From positions 7,063,060-7,127,059 of the forward strand of contig OY811971.1 in assembly GCA_963681505.1 (NCBI GenBank): 64,000 bases of DNA, given 5' to 3'. The DNA is from Eunapius fragilis. Taxonomy: Eukaryota > Porifera > Demospongiae > Spongillida > Spongillidae. The position numbers and the translations under genes are program-made. The notes beneath the pieces were generated by a model. That model worked only from the letters and a program-made list of their open reading frames with translations. It did not search any database and had not been told where the DNA came from. Positions 1 to 11,544 of the stretch are shown here, in pieces; positions within the stretch are counted from its first letter, which is position 1; each line of letters begins with the position of its first letter.

Positions 1-723
1 ACAGGGACATGTGTTGTTTGCTGACAACGTCAGGCATGTTATGATACATCCTGCACAGACATGACTTCGGCATGGCAGCTCTACTGGTCTGCACAATGGC
101 GAGTGGACACTTCAGATAGTTATTTGAAATTGTTGGTGCAATTTCAATATGTGCAACTAATGACTGTAGTGATTCACTGGATGTTTGGCTGTATGTTTTG
201 TCACATTTTTTCTTCATGCCACCTTTCACCAGCACCTCATTATGCTGGCAAACCTAAATGTGATCATGTAATTAAATTCAGTTATAATTTGCTCTTCACT
301 CACTTCACACATATGGACTTTCCACTTGTAGGGCATGACCATCTGAATGGTACTAGCTCTTTCTGCTCTTAACACCCTCTCCGTACATGGTTTGCAGAAT
401 GAAGGTGACATGATCAATGATCATATCAATACCAAATGCTAGTTTAAGCTCTTTTTTTGTAAGATTGGGAGTCTTTTTGATTTATTTGCCACCACCAATC
501 TCCCACCGCACACCCTGCAATGTTTTGTAAGCAGACTGCAATGGAACTCCATCGCAAAGCATCTATAATAACCAAGATGTTGATAATTATTCATAGATTT
601 CAACAGCGATTTTATATGCCTTAGACGTCGCGTCTCGAGACGTGACACAGCTTGGATTGTTTTACAATGCCCTAGATTCTGTATTTTATCGTCACAACTC
701 ACCTGGAAGTTCGAGAGCCTCAC
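1..723 (-). pseudogene. RAG1 N-terminus-like zinc-finger/RING fragment, broken
   Basis: Reading the minus strand from 723 towards 1 gives, in order, a CRVCGG cysteine pair (about 500-525), an AFGID block (about 430-445), FCKPC (385-399), a W..H pair (307-327), and a RING-like run, VELPCRSHVCAGC followed by CPC (about 1-75). This order matches the N-terminal zinc-binding region plus RING finger of RAG1 and of RAG1-like proteins found in invertebrate genomes. The motifs fall in different reading frames and stops lie between them, so it is a decayed copy or the exons are not resolved. The RAG1 catalytic core is not visible; the copy runs off the left edge of the window. It could equally be a standalone zinc-finger/RING gene related to RAG1 rather than a recombinase. 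Identification is from motif order only. Confidence 0.5.
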
Positions 724-1386
724 AAATAGTCCACCAAAAGATGCACTCGTAACGAATTAAGGAGCACGTGATTACTAGAAACGTTGCACCGTATGTTGAA
801 ATGCGATAAACATGTGAGCAGTTGATTTGGGTTTGTGCTTAGACTATTACTATGCATGGAGTTATCAATGGAGAGGCGTAGTGATACTGGGTCGTAGCAG
901 AAACCGGCCTTGAATATGTTAGTGCGTTAATGAGCTAGCAAAATCATTTTTACGTAAATGGGCAATTGGACATCTAAATATCCGTAAATGTCCACTCCGA
1001 AACACCCGTGCATGCCGGCCGTTAGCTTCAATAACTTCAATAAGCAGCATTTCGTTAATAAACTCATATCACTTAATCATGTACTCGCATGCACCTCAGC
1101 CCCACCCCATCCGACGAGGGGTGGATGCGCATCAATTAGCATATAGACGATTATTGTAAAGGTGGGTTATGTACAATTACGGATTCTTACTAAGTGCAGA
1201 ATGGCATTTTGTCACTGTTACAGTAGTGGCGGATATGCATAAGTACTATGCATATAGTACACGTCACGTTCACCATAATACTAGTAGTTTAAACTTAACA
1301 CCGATGGGGGGCCGGGGACCGCAATCCCATACTGTACTCCTTCCAGGCAATCAATTACCCCCCCCCTCCCCCCATTCAGGAATCGC
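724..1386. other. Unassigned sequence
   Basis: No convincing coding frame, RNA gene or repeat boundary was seen. Short open frames here are not supported by any motif. Confidence 0.5.
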
Positions 1387-1841
1387 AGTACTATAGTGGG
1401 GGACAGCATTGAGGAAGCGATTTGGCGGTCAAATAATAAGTGGCAATATCGCGGTCCACGCACTAATAGAGAGCTTTTTTTAATCCGCAATGTTGAAGTG
1501 AACTTTTCCCCTGATTTTATTACTTTTTAGGACTTCAATTTTTTCAAGTTAAAAAAGGGTTAATTATTTAAATTCAATATTTAGGACTTAATTTGGTACC
1601 GCGTTGATTTTTTTTCCCAATGAAATCGGTTTCTATGGGATATGAGACATCCAACACAATTTTCCCCATATTTTTCCTATGCTCCGTTCTTAAACTTATG
1701 GAACGCCGTTGCCGCCATGGGAAAAAAAAAAAAACAACCAAAAAAAAAAAAAAAAAAAAAAAAAAAAACATTGCAACTTTTTTTTTTTTCCCTACAGCTA
1801 TGTTTTGGGGGCGGAGAAAGGAAATGAGGGGTGGAGTTATT

Positions 1842-1959
1842 AGGTGAGGCGGTCTCAGTATATACTTAATAGCCGGACTAATGACACCCGATACATGTGT
1901 ATGCGTTGTCTGTGTGTGCGTGCGTGTTGTGTGCACGTTGTGTGCGTGCGTTTGTGCGC

Positions 1960-2043
<84 letters not shown>

Positions 2044-2048
2044 ATCAC
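1842..2048 (+). repeat. Terminal-arm module A (left), TG-repeat type
   Basis: The module starts AGGTGAGGCGG, contains ACACCCGATACATGTGTATG, runs through a (TG)n tract of about 80 bases and ends AGGATCAC. Compared with module B it has extra bases after the first eleven. Confidence 0.7.
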
Positions 2049-2175
2049 AAGTCTACTTTAGATCGGCAAAGACTGCAACGGTTCTTTTCCTCTCGAGACT
2101 AAACAGAAGCACGTGCAGCAGGCTACATGCGATGGTTATTACGCATATGCTTACTATCAGCGTGTTGAATGCACG

Positions 2176-2259
2176 CTTTGGGTGTGTGTTGACATCAATG
2201 TTCAAGAACGCGAAGTGCATGTTTATGATAGCTCAGACAAGAGAGCTGACGTGTACTAA
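2176..2259 (+). pseudogene. C48 (Ulp1-like) protease remnant in left arm
   Basis: A short frame reads LWVCVDIN...VHVYDSS and then stops. It resembles the HW(V)...VYDS block around the catalytic His and Asp of Ulp1-type cysteine proteases, as in the Ginger1 element of this window (HWITI...VYDSM). The catalytic cysteine block is absent. This is a relic of an enzyme once carried by the element or captured by it. Confidence 0.45.
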
Positions 2260-2524
2260 GATATACACGATATTGCATGCATAAGGTTTGCTAACTATTT
2301 CACTCCAATGAACTGATTGAACATCACAGACTATAAAGAAGTATGTGTAAGAACCAGAAGTGGCGTTTGTTCGGAGTTGCACAGGCACGAAGAGTGGCAA
2401 TAGAGTTGAGAGATCTGGTTTGTGCCAAGACGTGGTTCACTGAACTTTCTGATAAGGGTTCTGGAAATATAAACAATTTGGAGAATCTCCAAACTGTATC
2501 TGTGCATGTGCATGTGGAGTACTG

Positions 2525-2596
2525 AGGTGAGGCGGACTAGTGACACCCGATACATGTGTATGCGTTGAAGTTTGTGTGCGTGCGTATGTTTGCATG

Positions 2597-2658
<62 letters not shown>

Positions 2659-2668
2659 GGAGGATCAC
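2525..2668 (+). repeat. Terminal-arm module B (left), TG-repeat type
   Basis: It has the same start (AGGTGAGGCGG), core (ACACCCGATACATGTGTATG), TG tract and end (AGGATCAC) as 1842-2048, in the same orientation. The two copies therefore form a direct repeat about 680 bp apart within one arm. Confidence 0.7.
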
Positions 2669-3032
2669 TTGCTGAACGTAGCAAGCTAGCTCTTTCGGGT
2701 TTGTCTGTACTTACGTGTGCTTTTTAAATGCTGGTGCATTTACAAGGTACATATACAAGCCATGCGCAAATCAAAACTACAATTCAGTCATGGTGAACAA
2801 TATATACAAAATTCAGTATATGCATGGTGAACAGTGCGAATAAAGAGCTTAGCAGCCATATAATGAGCAATCAAGCACTCCTGCATGTTCACACCTGTTA
2901 TTGAAGGCAAGTGGCTTATTTCAATGTCTAGATCAGCTTTCTGGTCACTGGTCAATAACATCGGCAATTCGTCCACATTGACTGCATGCTCATCATTTGA
3001 GGGTGTTGGACCCTCCCAGTCTACTCCATACA

Positions 3033-4823
3033 ACTCAACGCACTTAAGACTTGGCACCCGCGTTTTATTGCACGAGTTTGCGCATTATGATCCTTTTTTT
3101 TTTTGGCTAGGATAGAAGCACAGTACTTCACACCAAGATGTAGTTTCTGATTCGCCAAGCTTTCTACTATCAAAGAGTGTGTGTTTGAACTCTCTAATTC
3201 TCATGTTCTTAGTATAATTAGGCTTTTTAGTACAAGCTGTCTAAAGCACTTCTACGGGTTAGGCGGAGTACTGAGCTCTCGCTCTTAACTGAGCACTTAA
3301 AAGGCTTTATTTTGAAGAGACTCTTCTGGACTATATATCACTTTGCGTACTGCTTGTGCCGCATACAGTCAATGGGAAGCATGTTCGGGCTGGGTTAGTT
3401 CACAGCGCACTTTCTGGGTGGGGAATTAATGTACTGTTTGGTAGAAACAGTGTAGTACTAAGCTTCCATTTTGATACGTGTCAACAAAACTGTAAAATTG
3501 ATTATAAAAAGTTCTTACTTTTTCATGTTATAACATGATGCATGCACGCCATCATCAAGCAGGACCCAACATTTTCCTATCAAGTGTTTTAGTAGCACTT
3601 TTATTGCTAGTAACAAGGTTTTAAACCTCCGCCTTTTTTGAAAACTATACTGTCCTTTATGAGGCCATTTCAAGCGGATGCATATCACGTGATGCGTGAC
3701 ATTTTTCGCGGTACCGTACTCCTGCACGCAAGCAGCTGAGAATCCGTGATCCGTGACAGTGAAATTGAAGAACGAAGATGAAAAGGGAGTGTAACAGTAG
3801 GCAGATAGCAGTAATAAGGGTCATGGGGAAGCATACAAACTATAAAATTGAATGTGAAGTAAACATGTCCACCCTAACCTGGATCTGCAATGTAAATCAT
3901 GCTGTGTCTATAAGTGATATACTAACCAAGGCCGTAATCAGGGGAAAGGGGGGGGGGGGGGGGGGGGGGGGGGGCCTAAGCACCCCCAAAACATTCAGCT
4001 AGCGAATATGCACTAGGTCGAACGCGCTACACTCTGTGTAAGAATTGTTGTTAATTGATTATTAATTTGATACGAACGTATACGGAGGTTGGGGGGGGGG
4101 GGGGGTTAAATATAACCCACTGCTATCTAATTGGGTGGGGGAAGGGGTGAGTTAAAAACAACCTAATATTCTAATTGCTTGTAAAGCAAAAAAAAATCAG
4201 GGTCTATCTGTCGATCCATGCGCTGATTTTTTTTTGCTTCCATGCCCTAGAACAAAACATCCCCTCCTCCCCATCATGTGTGTGTGTGTCATGTAACGAT
4301 GTAACGATGTATGTATATATGTATATATGTATATATATATATATATGTATGTATACATATGTGTATGTGTATGTGTGTGTGTTGGGAAACAGATTGTAAA
4401 GCAAGAAGAAATGTGGCTCATGAGAAACGTAAGAATTGGAATGCATTATAGAACTGAAAACATAACAATTCGAATACTTAATCTATCCATGATGAAAATT
4501 GAGATGCCAAACACTACCTAATTTGACTCTCGAAAATCCATTGTGGTTTTTTGAATGCTGCTTTGCTTTAATTCAACATCAATTAGCTTATGCCGTTAAT
4601 AACATGCCAAAGGTAAAATGTTACAGTATTCAATGGTCCATATAATTAATTGACAAAACCTGACATTGATATAGTTGGCACTGTGTCTCCTACCATGCAA
4701 CTGCCAAGCACTACTGAACCCACCATAACCAAAAAATGTACTCTGTAATGCATCATATGTAAATGATTTCATTTTTAATTTTCATTGCGGCATTGTTGAA
4801 AAACAAACAGTACATAAAAAGCG
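3033..4823. other. Non-coding interior of the integrase element
   Basis: No coding motif is recognisable. It contains long G runs (3947-3974 and 4091-4105) and a TATG/TA microsatellite at about 4308-4382. An upstream integrase exon may hide here because the integrase frame lacks a good ATG at its start. Confidence 0.5.
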
Positions 4824-6363
4824 TTGCTCAGGCTGACCGTGGCTTTAGAGGACGTATTAGGTTGTGCATCCGAGTTCATAGGGTCACTTCATCGTCTTGT
4901 GAGATGTATCGAAGGCAAGCTAGAACAGAAGTATCGCTCACTGAATGTCGAAAGGCGACTTAAGATATCAATAGAAGAAGAAAAGCTGAGATTTCTTGTT
5001 GAGACTGGCTTTCACCTTCGTGACTTAGCACGTATGTTTCGATGCAGTACTCGCACCGTAGAAAGACGGTTGCAACACTTAAACATCAGTTTAAGAAGCT
5101 ACAGTATGATCAGTGACGAGCAGCTTGACTTCCTTGTTTCTCAGGTGACTCGATATAATCCAAAGTGTGGTGAAAAGTCTATTACAGGTCGTTTAAGAAG
5201 TGTAGGTATTTTGGTGCAACGAGAACGGGTGAGAGCATCCTTATACGACGGGTGGATCCAAATGGAGTTGTGTTACGCTTTGCGACAGTTCTACATCGTC
5301 GCGTTTATACCGTTCATTCACCAAACGCTTTGTGGCATATAGATGGATACCATAAACTAATCAGATGGAAGATTGTTATTCATGGGGGAATCGATGGATA
5401 CAGTCGTTTGATAACCTATCTGCAGGCATCAACAAACAACCGTGCAGCTACTGTTTTGTCTGCATTCCAGAATGCTGTACAAGAGTATGACCTTCCTTCC
5501 CGAGTGAGAATGGATGCTGGTGGGGAGAATGTATTGGTATCTCATTACATGGCTGAAATGCGAGGCATTGGTCGCAACAGTGCAATTGTAGGGAGGAGTG
5601 TCTTCAACAAAAGAATCGAACGGCTATGGAGGGATCTGTTCAATGGCTGCATAAACTTTTTCTATCACTTCCTCTATTTCATGGAGGACATAAACATTCT
5701 AAACCCTGACAACCCATTGTATTTGTATGCTTTGCACTACGTTATCATGGATGTGTTGCAAGAAAACATGATCGGATTCAAAAACGGTTGGGGGCACCAC
5801 CCTCTCCGAACGGAACACAACCGGACCCCAATGCAACTCTGGGTTATGGGTCTTGTTGACATGGAGGATTCAGAATCAAGTTCTGCTGTAGAATCTGGAA
5901 TTTGTGATGTATGTTTTTTTGCTATGAATAGGGGCAAGCTTTGACTATATCTGCCATGTTTTTACAAAGAGGTGGAACTCTTACATTTCTGTTATTTGAT
6001 CAAATGTGCTAAATTTAAGTCCTACCTTTTTTTAATCGCATGGAATGGTAGCTTAATAGATTAACATCTAATTGTGTGTGTCTCAGTTTAATACATTTCT
6101 CCTTTTTACAGCCAAATTTGTATGGAGTAGACTGGGAGGGTCCAACACCCTCAAATGATGAGCATGCAGTCAATGTGGACGAATTGCCGATGTTATTGAC
6201 CAGTGACCAGAAAGCTGATCTAGACATTGAAATAAGCCACTTGCCTTCAATAACAGGTGTGAACATGCAGGAGTGCTTGATTGCTCATTATATGGCTGCT
6301 AAGCTCTTTATTCGCACTGTTCACCATGCATATACTGAATTTTGTATATATTGTTCACCATGA
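4824..6363 (+). CDS. Integrase-like transposase of the long-arm element
   Basis: The protein has an N-terminal helix-turn-helix region (GFHLRDLARMF...TRTVERRL), then a DDE integrase core: HIDGYHKLIRW (first Asp), RMDAGGENV (second Asp) and NKRIERLWRD (Glu), followed by the conserved LRTEHNRTPMQLW block. An intron is well supported: donor after 5908 (GTATGT) and acceptor TTTTTACAG before 6112, in the same phase. The last exon gives GVDWEGP and the usual short acidic tail. Expected role: cut-and-paste transposition in the nucleus. There is one apparent reading-frame break before the core and no convincing start codon, so this copy is probably inactive. An identical copy lies at 18825-20364. Confidence 0.7.
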
Positions 6364-6482
6364 CTGAATTGTAGTTTTGATTTGCGCATGGCTTGTATAT
6401 GTACCTTGTAAATGCACCAGCATTTAAAAAGCACACGTAAGTACAGACAAACCCGAAAGAGCTAGCTTGCTACGTTCAGCAA

Positions 6483-6492
6483 GTGATCCTCC

Positions 6493-6546
<54 letters not shown>

Positions 6547-6618
6547 CATGCAAACATACGCACGCACACAAACTTCAACGCATACACATGTATCGGGTGT
6601 CACTAGTCCGCCTCACCT
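6483..6618 (-). repeat. Terminal-arm module B (right)
   Basis: Inverted counterpart of 2525-2668, with a CA tract on the plus strand. Confidence 0.7.
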
Positions 6619-6883
6619 CAGTACTCCACATGCACATGCACAGATACAGTTTGGAGATTCTCCAAATTGTTTATATTTCCAGAACCCTTATCAGAAAGTT
6701 CAGTGAACCACGTCTTGGCACAAACCAGATCTCTCAACTCTATTGCCACTCTTCGTGCCTGTGCAACTCCGAACAAACGCCACTTCTGGTTCTTACACAT
6801 ACTTCTTTATAGTCTGTGATGTTCAATCAGTTCATTGGAGTGAAATAGTTAGCAAACCTTATGCATGCAATATCGTGTATATC

Positions 6884-6967
6884 TTAGTACACGTCAGCTC
6901 TCTTGTCTGAGCTATCATAAACATGCACTTCGCGTTCTTGAACATTGATGTCAACACACACCCAAAG
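6884..6967 (-). pseudogene. C48 (Ulp1-like) protease remnant in right arm
   Basis: Inverted copy of the frame at 2176-2259, identical in sequence. Confidence 0.45.
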
Positions 6968-7094
6968 CGTGCATTCAACACGCTGATAGTAAGCATATGC
7001 GTAATAACCATCGCATGTAGCCTGCTGCACGTGCTTCTGTTTAGTCTCGAGAGGAAAAGAACCGTTGCAGTCTTTGCCGATCTAAAGTAGACTT

Positions 7095-7099
7095 GTGAT

Positions 7100-7178
<79 letters not shown>

Positions 7179-7280
7179 AACGCACGCACACAACGTGCAC
7201 ACAACACGCACGCACACACAGACAACGCATACACATGTATCGGGTGTCATTAGTCCGGCTATACTGAGACCGCCTCACCT
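7095..7280 (-). repeat. Terminal-arm module A (right)
   Basis: Inverted counterpart of 1842-2048, with a longer CA tract on the plus strand. Confidence 0.7.
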
Positions 7281-7843
7281 AATAACTCCACCCCTCATTT
7301 CCTTTCTCCGCCCCCAAAACATAGCTGTAGGGGAAAAAAAAAAAAGTTGCAATGTTTTTTTTTTTTTTTTTTTTTTTTTTTTGGTTGTTTTTTTTTTTTT
7401 CCCCATGGCGGCAACGGCGTTCCATATAAACTACACCATTTCTTATGTTGTTCAACTTTTTTTACATGGATTACATGTAAGTGAGTTTAATGTTTCATAG
7501 TTAGTTTAGCAATCGCACACCAGATCTATCCACGTAAAAAGGGGGAAAACTTAGGAACGTGTATCTTCAGATCGCAACGCAGAAAAATTTGTTTTGGATG
7601 TCTCGTATGCCACAGAAACCGATTCCATTGAGAAAAAAATCAATGCGGTACGAAATTAAGTCCTAAAAATGGAATTTAAATAATAAACCTTGAAAAATTG
7701 AAGCCCTAAAAAGTTATAAAATCAGGGAAAAACTTCACTTCATCATTGCAGATAAAAAAAGCTTTCTACAATTGCATGAATTGCGATATTGCCGCTTAAT
7801 TTGACCGCCAAATCACAATATACTTGTCGTACTGTCTGAAAGT

Positions 7844-10289
7844 ACTGCACATATAGCCGTATGAAAGTTAGGAGCGCATATTTTTATAGGCCTAATAGGA
7901 GTGGTCTGTGCTATGAAAGGAATGGTGAGGCTCAAATTATTTAATGCTTGAGTATCCTTTTTGCTTCTGTCTTGTGGCTCCTTGGGGTGCATAAATTTGT
8001 ATTTACATGTATGCCACTGCTCTTTACATCTACCATTTGTATGGCGCTTCGGTTTTTTTTAGCATGCTTGCTTCATCACACCTGGGAAACATCAGGTTGT
8101 ATGAAGCAAACTTCAGGCAGCATGTTAATGTTGTCCTGCGCAGTATTATGCACACCATCACACACATAATCCACAGATACTAACAAGTGCGCACTCAGTT
8201 CACAAAGCACACAGCCACACTCAGAATTTTATATTACTCGCCCAATGCACCAAATAACATTTTTCACCCCCCCAACATGAATGTACACTCCCAGCATACA
8301 CAAATATATGACCTCCCATCAACATACACACCCAACTCATACTCTCCACCAACCACACACCAGTACACACCAATGACCCTACACACCCTCCCATATTTTT
8401 GCCCCCTCTTTGGCAATGAAGGGATAACAAGTGACACAACACATGCACAGAATTGCCTTGCTTTTAATAAATTGCTCCTAAACATTTCAACTTAACATAT
8501 GTCTTCCCCCCCCCCAACCCCCCCCTCTAATGTGTTTTTCTCGGTGATGGGTTGTATCACTTGTTATCTCTTAATAACAGCATGTACACACCAGGTTACC
8601 CCACTGATACACCAGCACAGCATATATAGCTGGCCTACCCACCTAACCTACTTATCGTTAGACAAACATAGTTTAATTCTCACCCACACACACACTCACA
8701 CACACATACACCAATAGCAGTGAAAATAACAGTGAACACTACCACCAGCACATATCAGTTATTGCCAAGGAGGGGCAACAATATTGCAAATGTCCACATG
8801 CACCCCATACACCAATCCATACATCAACTAATATGTACACCAAAGGCATGCACTACAAGATAACATTTATCACATATGCAGTTTCCAAAATTCTACCTTA
8901 CATGTAGTGTAAGGGTCCTTGTTCTTGGCCTACCCCTATCAGAGGTCATCTGCCTCACATAAAGGGGTAGTGATCAATAGGATAGGCTAAGAACACTAAC
9001 AGTTTCTTTTTCCAACCTTACATGACATGCTCCCTAGGTGGCTGTATGGTCTATGTGATACAGCCAGCATGACAATAAAGCTTCAGCAACAACTCAAATA
9101 GAAGGGACATTGCAGGCTTTGTGTGGTCATCAAGTAGCTACAAGGCTCTGCAGACTTCATGTGATGCATGGGCATTTGTATTTGGCGAGGCATGATCTGT
9201 GCATGTGAATGTGGATGTACAGAAGGTGTTGGCATGGAACTTTGGACAATGGTGGACTTGCTGAAAGCAACCTGTTGAGTGAGCTGTACATGTAATAATA
9301 TAACATCCAGCCATTTGGTCATTTTTTGCCACCGAGTATCTACATGTGTGAGGCATACTGGTGTGTGTTGGTGATGGTCTGTGTACATGTGATGAATATG
9401 GTGTGTAGGTACGGAAGCCTGGTAGGTTGCATTTGTGTCTGATGAGCTTCGAGTGGTTATTGTGTTGTACTCAAGACATTATGGTACTTCTATTTTGCTC
9501 AAAAGCAATGATGCAATTAGCATTTTGACCATAACCATATACACCATGTAGGATGATAAGTACTGGTCAGATACGGGGCCTGAAGCATCCGCGCCCCCTC
9601 CTTAGATGCCCCCCGCTTTTTGTATTGCAGGTCTAACCTGTATACCCCCCTTTTCGAAAATCCTGTATCCGCCCCTGATGTATGATGCATGTAAGGTCAC
9701 CTATTAACCATATCCAATCCCCCTCTATATTAGTCCTAACAAGAAGTGTTCATTGCAAACTCCTTTGTATAATTGCCACCTCCATCTTTGTAACATGTAT
9801 TCCCAATTAGTGCAACCTGCATGTGCAGTCAGTACGTTACAATAGTTATTGGTCACTTAACTACAACATCAAAAACAGATAGGTCACGACTGACTGACGA
9901 TAAGTGGCATGTGATGATTATCTTGTTTGTGGGGTGTATCTCATTAACCATTCAATGGAAATGCAATTTGAAGGCCCAAAGCTCTGGGGGAAAAAATGAG
10001 GATAAATAAGTACACTGACTACGCTCTTATAATCCGTGGGCACCTATCATTTGGTTGGGAAACCTTTGATGACTGAATAACGAAATGAGATTAAATGGAC
10101 ATTGGAAACCTTGCATAAATAATATGGAAGTGCGGATATACCTAAGGTGCAAAAAATGCCAAATAGTACTCACATTGCAAATCCGAGAGCACCTAGTCAA
10201 CACTTGGTTTTGTTCTGCAACTAGCTGCAGTTTTCTGAATGCGTCAATACATTTCGACGGACATTGAATTACGCAATGACCGAATACCA
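7844..10289. other. Gene-poor, C/A-rich stretch
   Basis: No gene could be supported. 8160-8900 is strongly skewed towards A and C on the plus strand (CACACC-like words), which gives spurious open frames such as 8187-8495. A small MITE-like relic lies at 9568-9680. Confidence 0.5.
9568..9680. repeat. MITE-like relic
   Basis: The right end reads CTGTATCCGCCCCTGATG, whose reverse complement begins CATCAGGGGCGGATACAG, a widespread end motif of small invertebrate repeats. The left end (CAGATACGGGGCCTG) is a weaker match. Confidence 0.35.
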
Positions 10290-11066
10290 CGTAATCCTTT
10301 CGACCGCCAATTTCTCGATATGATGGCAGTTGCAGATAGGAGCCTATGTCTGAAAGGGCCTCCATCAATAAGTATCCCCTGGTACAGGAACGCTGCTTGT
10401 GCTAGCCTATTCAGCTCTTGCTCAACTCTTCCCCGTAAAGCATGCGGCACTGACCGAGGCCTAAAGACCGTGATGCTACATAGGGATCCACATAAAGCTA
10501 GTTACCCCCTTCACCAACCTTCCTCATCCTTGAAGAGCTCAGTGTGATGGGACAATAGTTTCTGAATGTGGTGCTTACAGCCAGTCTCTCCTCATATGGA
10601 AGCAACCCACAAGTAGGCTCAGGGAAAAATAGATTCGGAGGTACCATGCACAATAACACACTGTACCCTTAACTCTCAACTGCTCCCCAGTATTTATTAT
10701 CGGAGGAGGACTCGGAGGAGGACATCTGTGGCCTGCAATTGTTGCCGTCTCTGCTTTGACCACATCGCCAAGTACTCGCTAATAATGGATGATGCTGGGA
10801 TAATGACAGATGCTGCAGCTCCTGTGTCATACAGTTTCATTACTATGAGAGAATCATTCAACAGGACAGGTAAGCTAGGTCAGAGATTTCTTGGAATGGT
10901 CCTGCAGAGGAAATAAGGTGTATATATGTATCCTTCTAACCCGATGATATTCTGATGCACTGTGGTGGCCATCACATCCGGTAACAGGCATCTTGCTTAC
11001 CTTGTGCAGGAGTTGCTGCTTGATCAAACAATGTGTACAGGTCCGGGGTCCCCGACAGGGGGCCAA
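10290..11066 (-). mobile_element. Ty3/gypsy-type LTR retrotransposon fragment (fossil)
   Basis: On the minus strand, in order, there are a zinc-knuckle-like Cys/His run, an aspartic-protease-type block with a DTGAAAS core, and the start of a reverse transcriptase region with the ALRGRVEQELNRL helix typical of Ty3/gypsy elements. No LTRs, integrase or full polymerase are visible. It is broken in several places, 3' truncated and looks old. The same fragment recurs at 24288-25064 through the duplicated block. Confidence 0.5.
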
Positions 11067-11544
11067 ATTTCCTCGGCGCTCTTATCTGCCAGCTTCGCCA
11101 AGTTATACTATATGGCGTTCCATAAACAGAGAGTGGTATTTTGTGAGCGAAAACATATGTGCATATCTTTATATCTGGTCTCTCCATCATCCCATATCCC
11201 CCAACATGAAAAAGTTTATAGTGCCTACGTTTCAACATTTAAAAAACAGATTCCTACAATGTGTATTGCATATAAACCTATACAATTATATTTTAAAATC
11301 ATAAAATTATGCATGATGGCGTAACTATACATCTACATCAACAAGTTGCTAATCCTAGTCAAGTCATAACTGACATATGAATTGTGGATGCAATAAAATG
11401 CATGATTCATTATTAATAATTATTTACCCTTAATGTGTTATATGGGATAAAAAGAACATGTACTTATTTATTACAGGAATATATACACATATGGCTAACA
11501 ACATGACCTAACATATACATATCCTAACGCACTCACTCACTCAC

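Larger units (their letters stand above)
1387..3032 (+). repeat. Left arm of the inverted repeat
   Basis: This arm is the reverse complement of 6119-7843. It contains an inverted copy of the integrase gene's last exon (readable on the minus strand at about 2790-3032), so the coding 3' end is duplicated in the arm. Identity is near complete from 2041 inward and falls outward of 1840. Confidence 0.75.
1387..7843. mobile_element. DNA transposon with long inverted arms and an rva-type integrase
   Basis: Two long inverted arms (1387-3032 and 6119-7843) flank a 3.1-kb centre that encodes an integrase-like transposase (4824-6363). The inner ~1 kb of the arms (2041-3032 against 6119-7094) is essentially identical once inverted. 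The outer parts (1387-1840 against 7282-7843) are recognisable but diverged, with a ~150-bp insertion in the right arm. Each arm holds two copies of a TG/CA-repeat module and a remnant of a C48-type protease frame. The integrase belongs to the family with the DGxHKLIRW, DxGxEN and ERLWRD signatures, common in invertebrates and fish. The superfamily (IS3EU, Ginger-related or other) cannot be fixed from sequence alone. No clear target-site duplication was found. Confidence 0.6.
6119..7843 (-). repeat. Right arm of the inverted repeat
   Basis: This arm mirrors 1387-3032. Its inner edge lies inside the last coding exon of the integrase, eight bases after the 3' splice site. The outer part has diverged from the left arm and carries extra sequence around 7425-7590. 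Confidence 0.75.

Noticed and set aside
1574-1936. Lysine/phenylalanine-rich open frames
   Set aside because: Products of poly-A/T runs and TG repeats in the left arm.
2176-2259. Protease relic as evidence for a Polinton
   Set aside because: No polymerase, packaging ATPase or capsid frame is visible and the integrase is of a different family; short C48 fragments also occur in Ginger1 elements.
8187-8495. 102-codon open frame
   Set aside because: Composition simply reflects the A/C-skewed repeat-like DNA; no motif, and the opposite strand is equally open.
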